This document shows positions 59,782 to 64,000 of a stretch of DNA of 64,000 bases, piece by piece. The position numbers and the translations under genes are program-made. This DNA comes from Actinomycetes bacterium (GTDB lineage Bacteria; Actinomycetota; Acidimicrobiia; Acidimicrobiales; RAAP-2). The stretch spans positions 1-64,000 of the forward strand of contig JAJYXE010000024.1 in the NCBI GenBank assembly GCA_021791145.1, in the 5' to 3' direction. The first letter of the stretch is position 1. Every line of letters starts with the position of its first letter. The notes beneath the pieces were generated by a model. That model had not been told where the DNA came from, searched no databases, and saw only the letters and a program-made list of their open reading frames with translations.

Positions 59782-60614
59782 CGCGCACGGCGGCGGTCGC
59801 GCTCTGGGTGCTGGCCGCGCTGGTGGTCGCCCTGTTCGACTCAGACCCCGTCGCTCGCGCCGTCGTGCTGGCAGGTGCGTGGGCGCTGCTCGCGCGCCGG
59901 CAGGTGACCGGGAGGCGTCTGCGTACGCTGGCGGTCGGGCTCGGCGTGCTGGCGCTCTTTACGACCACGCTCAACGGGCTCCTCTCTCACACCGGCGCGA
60001 CCGTGATCGGGGTGCTGCCGTCGTGGCTTCCGCTCGTCGGCGGCCCCGTCACGGCGGAAGCCTTCGCCAACGGCGGCTCGATCGCGCTCGGACTGATCGC
60101 GGCGATCTCGGTGACCGCGGTGCTCTCCGTGGTCATCGAACCGACCGATCTCGTCGACGCACTTCCCGGCCCGCTCCACCATGCCGGCGCCGCGCTCGGC
60201 GCCGCGCTCAACCTGGTCCCGGCCACCGCCGCCAGCTTCGTCGCCGTACGCGACGCGCAGCGGCTGCGCGGCTGGCGGCCGCGGGGCGCCCGGGCGCTGG
60301 TCGACCTCGCCGTCCCGGTCCTGCTCGGCGCGATCGACCGGTCCGTTCAGCTGGCCGAGTCGATGGAGGCACGCGCCTTCGGCGCCGGCCCTCGCACGAG
60401 GTTGGCCGGCGGCGAACGTTCGGCGCGCCTCACCGCCCTCGCGCTCGCCGCCCTCCTCGTCCTCGTCGTCGCGGTCGTCGCCTACGCTCTCGGCGAGACG
60501 GGGAGCTGGTACGCCTACCCCTTGCCGACGGTCCCCTCGCTGGCCCCCGCCGTCCTCGTCCCCGCCGTCGTGATCGCCCTCGCCGGCGCACTGCTTCCTT
60601 CGGAGCCGGCATGA
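59778..60614 (+). CDS. ecfT: ECF transporter transmembrane T component (EcfT)
   Basis: The 278-residue membrane protein has five to six helices. The two coupling motifs of EcfT are seen as RDAQRLRGWR and SMEARAFGAGPRTRL (A-R-G type, with Ala for Gly in the second). It links the ATPases to the S component and toggles it in the membrane. GTG 59778 overlaps the lipoprotein stop in GTGA. The ATPase gene follows after 13 bp. Confidence 0.85.
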   Translation: MTRTAAVALWVLAALVVALFDSDPVARAVVLAGAWALLARRQVTGRRLRTLAVGLGVLALFTTTLNGLLSHTGATVIGVLPSWLPLVGGPVTAEAFANGGSIALGLIAAISVTAVLSVVIEPTDLVDALPGPLHHAGAALGAALNLVPATAASFVAVRDAQRLRGWRPRGARALVDLAVPVLLGAIDRSVQLAESMEARAFGAGPRTRLAGGERSARLTALALAALLVLVVAVVAYALGETGSWYAYPLPTVPSLAPAVLVPAVVIALAGALLPSEPA

Positions 60615-60627
60615 GCTCGGCACCGGC

Positions 60628-62124
60628 GTGACACGCGCGCAGGCGATCCTCGGGACCGGCGCGACGACGCTCGCGTTCGAGAAACTGACCTACACGTACC
60701 CGGCATGGTCCGACATGCCTGCACCCGCGCTCGTCGACGTCGACCTCCGGATGCAGCCGGGCCTGACCCTCGTCGACGGCGACTCGGGTTCTGGGAAGTC
60801 CACCCTCCTGCGACTGTGCAACGGCCTCGTGCCCCACTTCCACGGCGGCTCGCTCCGAGGCCGTGCCGTCGTCTGCGGCCTCGACGTGCTGACCACCCCC
60901 ACCCGGCGCCTCGCCCGCCACGTGGGCTTCGTCTTCCAAGAGCCCGAGCTGGGCTTCGTCCGCGGCACCGTCGCCCGAGAGGTGGCGTTCTTCCCCGAGA
61001 ACCTCGGTCTTCAACGCGAGTCCATACGGCGGCGCGTGCACGACGCCCTCGACCAGGTGGGCATCGGCGGCCTGGCATCGCGCAGGCTCGCCACGCTGTC
61101 GGGAGGGGAGCGCCAGCGCGTCGCGCTCGCGGGGGCCCTCGCCGCCGGACCCGCCGTGCTCGCGATGGACGAGCCGCTGTCCCAGCTCGACGGCCGGGGC
61201 GCGACCGCCCTCACCGCCACGCTCTCGGCGCTCGCCGCCGGAGGGACCACCGTCGTGATCGCAGAGCACCGTCTCGGGCACCTCATCGGCGCCCGCAGGG
61301 TGACGCTCGCCGAGGGCCGCGTCACCTCGGACCGCTCAAGCGCCTCGGGCAGCGAGCGGCCAAGCGCGCCACGCGGCGCGCCGGACGATGCGCCGCACGC
61401 CGCGCCGCGTACCGACCAGCCGTCGTCACGACCGCCGCGAGCGCCTGGGGGCGCGGGCCAAAACGGATGGTCGCTCTCCCGCGTGACGGTCGGGGCGGGC
61501 GGGCGACCTCTCCTCGAAGGCGTCGACCTCGCGGGTGGCGCCGGCGAGGTGGTCGTGGTGACGGGAGCAAACGGGTCGGGCAAGACCACGCTGTTGCGGA
61601 CCATCGCCGGCCTCGCCGAGCCGCTCGCGGGGCACGTGGAGCGCCGACCGGGCCGGATCGCCTACCTGCCGCAGGAACCGGGCGTGCTCCTGCACCGCCA
61701 CAGCGTGCGCGCAGAGGTCGACCAGACCCTGCGCTGGTCCCAGCTGTCCGGAAGCGCCCAGGAGGTGCTCGACCTGCTCGGGCTGGGCGACATCGCGGAC
61801 CGCGACCCCCGCGATCTTTCGGGCGGCCAGCGACAGCGTGCAGCCCTGGCCGTCGTCCTGGCGGGCCGGCCGGCGCTCGCGCTGCTCGACGAGCCCACGC
61901 GTGGCATGGACGCCGCGGCGCGGGTCTCGCTGGCCGAGGTCCTGCGCCACCTCGCCGAGGCGGGGACCGCGGTCGTGGCCGCCACCCACGACGTCGCGCT
62001 GGCACGGGAGCTGCACGGACGCGTCGTCCGGATCGAAGACGGCGTGCTCGTCGCCGACGAGCCGGGTGCGGGTCCTGCACTTCGCGCAGCGATGGCCCGA
62101 CAGGCTTCTCGGAGCGGGCCGTGA
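60628..62124 (+). CDS. Fused double ATPase of an ECF transporter (EcfA-EcfA')
   Basis: A 498-residue protein with two ABC domains in tandem. Domain 1 (about 10-230): Walker A GDSGSGKSTLL, Q-loop FQEPELGF, signature LSGGERQRV, Walker B VLAMDEPLS. A Pro/Ala-rich linker of about 45 residues follows. Domain 2 (about 280-490): GANGSGKTTL, LSGGQRQRAAL, ALLDEPTRGMD and H-loop THDVAL. Both nucleotide sites look competent. ECF ATPases are more often two separate genes; the fusion keeps them in equal amounts. GTG 60628 and the final GTGA overlap bind it to ecfT and the S-component gene. Confidence 0.92.
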   Translation: MTRAQAILGTGATTLAFEKLTYTYPAWSDMPAPALVDVDLRMQPGLTLVDGDSGSGKSTLLRLCNGLVPHFHGGSLRGRAVVCGLDVLTTPTRRLARHVGFVFQEPELGFVRGTVAREVAFFPENLGLQRESIRRRVHDALDQVGIGGLASRRLATLSGGERQRVALAGALAAGPAVLAMDEPLSQLDGRGATALTATLSALAAGGTTVVIAEHRLGHLIGARRVTLAEGRVTSDRSSASGSERPSAPRGAPDDAPHAAPRTDQPSSRPPRAPGGAGQNGWSLSRVTVGAGGRPLLEGVDLAGGAGEVVVVTGANGSGKTTLLRTIAGLAEPLAGHVERRPGRIAYLPQEPGVLLHRHSVRAEVDQTLRWSQLSGSAQEVLDLLGLGDIADRDPRDLSGGQRQRAALAVVLAGRPALALLDEPTRGMDAAARVSLAEVLRHLAEAGTAVVAATHDVALARELHGRVVRIEDGVLVADEPGAGPALRAAMARQASRSGP

Positions 62125-63050
62125 GGCGTCACGCCGGCGCAGCTCTCCCGATCGCGTCGGTCGTCGGCGCCGCGGTGTTCCTCTGGCCGTTCTTCTCCTC
62201 CGGGCCCCCCGGGGCAGCGACTGCGGCGGCCTTCGGGATCGGAACGGCCGCGGGCCTGGCCGCGCTCGAGCTGGCCGCCGGCCGCCTCGACGCGCGACGG
62301 CTCGCCCTTCTCGCCGCCCTCTCCGCCATCGACGCGGCCGCGCGCGCCGTCGTCGTGACCGGGATCGGTGGCTTCAGCCCGATCTTCCTCCTCATCCTGT
62401 GCGGGGGCTACGTCTTCGGAGCCGAGTACGGCTTCCTGCTCGGGGCCACGACCCTGCTCGTGTCGGCGCTGGTCACCGGCGGGCTCGGCCCGTGGCTGCC
62501 CTATCAGCTCTTCGCCGCCGGCTGGGTCGGCGCGCTCGCCGGGCTGGCCGGTCGAGGGAGGACCGGGCGCCCGACTCGCCGCGACGTCGCCGTGCTGGTG
62601 GCGGTGGGAGTGGTCACCGGCTACGGCTTCGGCGCCGTCATGGACGTGTGGAACTGGACCTTCTTCCAGTCGTCTCCAGGGCTCGGGTTCCACCCCGGCA
62701 TGGCGGCCGGAGAGGCGCTCTCGCACTTCGCCCGCTTCTACGTGGTCACCTCGGCGCTCTATGACACGTTTCGTGCGGGGGGCAACGCAGTGATGGTGGC
62801 CGTGCTCGGGACGCCGGTCCTCGTCGCCCTCGCCCGTCTCCGTGCGAGGCTCTCGGTGACGGTCGAGCCCGTCGCGCCGGCCGCATCGGTGGACCCCGTC
62901 GCGCCGGCCGCATCGGTGCAGCCCGTCGCGCCCGCCGCATCGGTGGAGCCTGTCGCGCCCGCCGCATCGGTCGAGCCCGTCGCCCCGCCCGGCGTCGGCA
63001 CACGAGGGGGAGCGCCCGAGCGGGCGCGAGAGGAGAGGCCGGTAGGCTGA
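62121..63050 (+). CDS. ECF transporter substrate-binding S component, probably for cobalamin or a precursor
   Basis: The 309-residue protein has about six helices: VVGAAVFLWPFFSSGP, a short helical pair, FSPIFLLILCGGYVFGAEYGFL (read as FSPIFLLILCGG and YVFGAEYGFLLG), GGLGPWLPYQLFAAGWVGAL and a final region with MDVWNWTFF. GxxxGAExGFLLG and GPWLPxQxFAAGW resemble the S components grouped with B12 uptake in actinobacteria. The cobalamin riboswitch at the head of the operon supports cobalamin or a precursor as the ligand. The last 65 residues hold 9-residue repeats beyond the final helix. Confidence 0.8.
   Translation: MRRHAGAALPIASVVGAAVFLWPFFSSGPPGAATAAAFGIGTAAGLAALELAAGRLDARRLALLAALSAIDAAARAVVVTGIGGFSPIFLLILCGGYVFGAEYGFLLGATTLLVSALVTGGLGPWLPYQLFAAGWVGALAGLAGRGRTGRPTRRDVAVLVAVGVVTGYGFGAVMDVWNWTFFQSSPGLGFHPGMAAGEALSHFARFYVVTSALYDTFRAGGNAVMVAVLGTPVLVALARLRARLSVTVEPVAPAASVDPVAPAASVQPVAPAASVEPVAPAASVEPVAPPGVGTRGGAPERAREERPVG
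62862..62987 (+). repeat. 27-bp tandem repeats coding VEPVAPAAS in the S-component tail
   Basis: Four full 27-bp units (62862-62888, 62889-62915, 62916-62942, 62943-62969) and a partial fifth encode VEPVAPAAS with E/D/Q variation. The tail is cytoplasmic or external and likely disordered. Confidence 0.88.
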
Positions 63051-63057
63051 CACGGCT

Positions 63058-63096
63058 ATGAACCCGGGCGACCCGACATCCGGCTCGACGGTCTAG
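63058..63096 (+). other. Possible 12-residue leader ORF before the ABC exporter
   Basis: ATG 63058 to TAG 63094 encodes MNPGDPTSGSTV. Its TAG overlaps AGGAG of the next gene's ribosome-binding site, and a TAGGCT -10-like element (63043-63048) lies 9 nt upstream of the ATG. It may be a leaderless upstream ORF that couples translation to the exporter gene, or chance. Confidence 0.3.
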
Positions 63097-63106
63097 GAGC
63101 GGGGCG

Positions 63107-64000
63107 ATGCCACCGACGACGCACGGCATGGCCGGGGGATGGATGGGGATGCGCTCCTTCCGCCAGGACCGCTCGGTCCTCCAGCACCGGGTCAAGAAGG
63201 GCACCACGCGCCGGATGCTCCGCTTCGCGATGCCGTACCGCAAGATCCTCATGGTCTTCGTCCCGGTCGTCGTGCTGAGCGCCGCCGCCGGCGCGGTGAA
63301 CCCGCTCATCCTCCGGGCGATCATCGATCGCGGGATCCTCGGCCACGACGCCAGGATCGTCGTCGAGCTTGCGGTGCTCGCCGCGGGCCTGGCGCTGTTC
63401 ACAGCCGCGCTCTCGCTTTACCAGCGCCGGGTGTCGGCGATCATCGGCGAGGGCCTCATCTACGACATGCGGGCCAAGGTCTTCCGGCACATCCAGAAGA
63501 TGCCCATCGCGTTCTTCACGAGGACGCAGACCGGTGCGCTCGTGAGCCGCCTCAACAACGACGTGATCGGCGCGCAGCAGGCGTTCACGACACTCCTCTC
63601 GAACGTCGTGGGCAACCTCATCACCGTGCTCATCATGGTCGGCGCGATGTTCTACCTGTCGTGGCAGATCACGCTCCTCGCGCTCGCGCTGCTCCCGGTC
63701 TTCCTCGTGCCCGCCCGGATGGTCGGACGCAGGATCGGCGCGCTCACGAAGGAGGGCTACGACCTCAACGCGCAGATGAACATGGTCATGCAGGAGCGCT
63801 TCAACGTCTCGGGCGCGATGCTGGTGAAGCTCTACGGCCGTCCGCAGGCCGAGGCGCGCAACTTTGAGGACAAGGCGTCCCGGGTCCGCGACATCGGTGT
63901 CGCCCAGGCGCTGTACGCGCGCATGTTCATGGTGGCCCTTGTGCTCACCGCCTCGCTTGCGACCGCGTTCGCCTACGGCTTCGGCGGTGTCGCCGCGGTG
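63107..64000 (+). CDS. ABC exporter, N-terminal membrane domain (3' truncated)
   Basis: The first 298 codons of a type I ABC exporter: a basic cytoplasmic start (KKGTTRRMLRFAMPYRK), then helices VFVPVVVLSAAAGAVNPL, LAVLAAGLALFTAALSL and two more, with coupling segments VFRHIQKMPIAFFTRTQTG and RLNNDVIGAQQAF. This matches the MsbA/lipid-or-drug exporter membrane fold. The nucleotide-binding domain lies beyond the window. ATG 63107 follows AGGAG by 7 nt. It is separate from the ECF operon by a 56-bp gap holding a possible promoter. Confidence 0.92.
   Translation, partial: MPPTTHGMAGGWMGMRSFRQDRSVLQHRVKKGTTRRMLRFAMPYRKILMVFVPVVVLSAAAGAVNPLILRAIIDRGILGHDARIVVELAVLAAGLALFTAALSLYQRRVSAIIGEGLIYDMRAKVFRHIQKMPIAFFTRTQTGALVSRLNNDVIGAQQAFTTLLSNVVGNLITVLIMVGAMFYLSWQITLLALALLPVFLVPARMVGRRIGALTKEGYDLNAQMNMVMQERFNVSGAMLVKLYGRPQAEARNFEDKASRVRDIGVAQALYARMFMVALVLTASLATAFAYGFGGVAAV

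Noticed and set aside
62862..62987. CRISPR-like array
   Set aside because: The 27-bp units are directly adjacent with no spacers, in frame with the S-component gene, and code for a repeated peptide.
1..64000. tRNA or rRNA genes
   Set aside because: I saw no cloverleaf with a GGTTCRANNCC-like T arm and no rRNA core sequence in the intergenic stretches; a tRNAscan run would settle it.

Overview
This is a 64 kb chromosomal block from a high-GC actinobacterium. The lineage is inferred from gene content: a phosphatidylinositol/PIM operon (pgsA-patA-pimA), a mycothiol ligase (mshC), an F420-dependent NADP reductase (npdG), InhA-type FabI and the actinobacterial order of the translation, recombination and Sec genes. 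The combination with an unusual heme-copper oxidase cluster makes Acidimicrobiia or a neighbouring deep-branching class my best guess, but that is inference. Coding density is very high, GTG starts are common, and many genes overlap their neighbours by 4 bp (ATGA or GTGA). No tRNA, rRNA, CRISPR array, insertion sequence or prophage was recognised, and no gene-free stretch exceeds about 240 bp.

Layout. 1-8.3 kb: the end of an unidentified gene, menF, a convergent operon (polyprenyl-phosphate glycosyltransferase, response regulator, histidine kinase), a flippase-like membrane protein and ppk1. 8.3-17.4 kb: one SEDS protein on the plus strand, then a minus-strand block of DUF948, a small membrane protein, alaS, ruvX, mltG, aroE, a second SEDS protein (rodA-like) and a DUF151 nuclease. 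17.4-25.8 kb: a respiratory cluster. ctaB, a SCO copper chaperone and an unknown membrane protein run on the plus strand. Facing them is an oxidase operon: CuA-like cupredoxin, ctaC, ctaD, ctaE, a 37-residue membrane protein and a CtaG-like assembly factor. 25.8-46.2 kb: rarA, aspS, hisS, relA, secF-secD-yajC, a plus-strand response regulator, ruvB-ruvA-ruvC, yebC, pdxT-pdxS, an M48-like protease, and pimA-patA-pgsA. 46.4-49.8 kb: a secreted beta-propeller protein and an EF-G-like GTPase on the plus strand. 49.8-55 kb: HIT phosphorylase, thrS, mshC, npdG, and divergent fabI. 55-58.9 kb: a DUF4129/DUF58/MoxR operon. 59-63 kb: a cobalamin riboswitch leading into a DUF4430 (transcobalamin-like) lipoprotein and a complete ECF transporter. 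63.1 kb to the end: the start of an ABC exporter.

How the genes fit together. The backbone from aroE to thrS keeps the order I recall for Mycobacterium tuberculosis (roughly Rv2552c to Rv2614c). It is broken by two insertions, the oxidase cluster between rarA and DUF948/alaS, and the propeller/EF-G-like pair between the HIT gene and pgsA. The most striking unit is the riboswitch-controlled operon, which reads as a cobalamin capture-and-import system that pairs a transcobalamin-like lipoprotein with an ECF importer.

Two sequence-wide patterns stand out. At least eleven genes carry a TANNNT -10 element 6-8 nt before the start codon, which implies leaderless mRNAs. Short, near-perfect tandem duplications (14-58 bp) and minisatellite-like repeats sit at gene ends and in leaders throughout the window.
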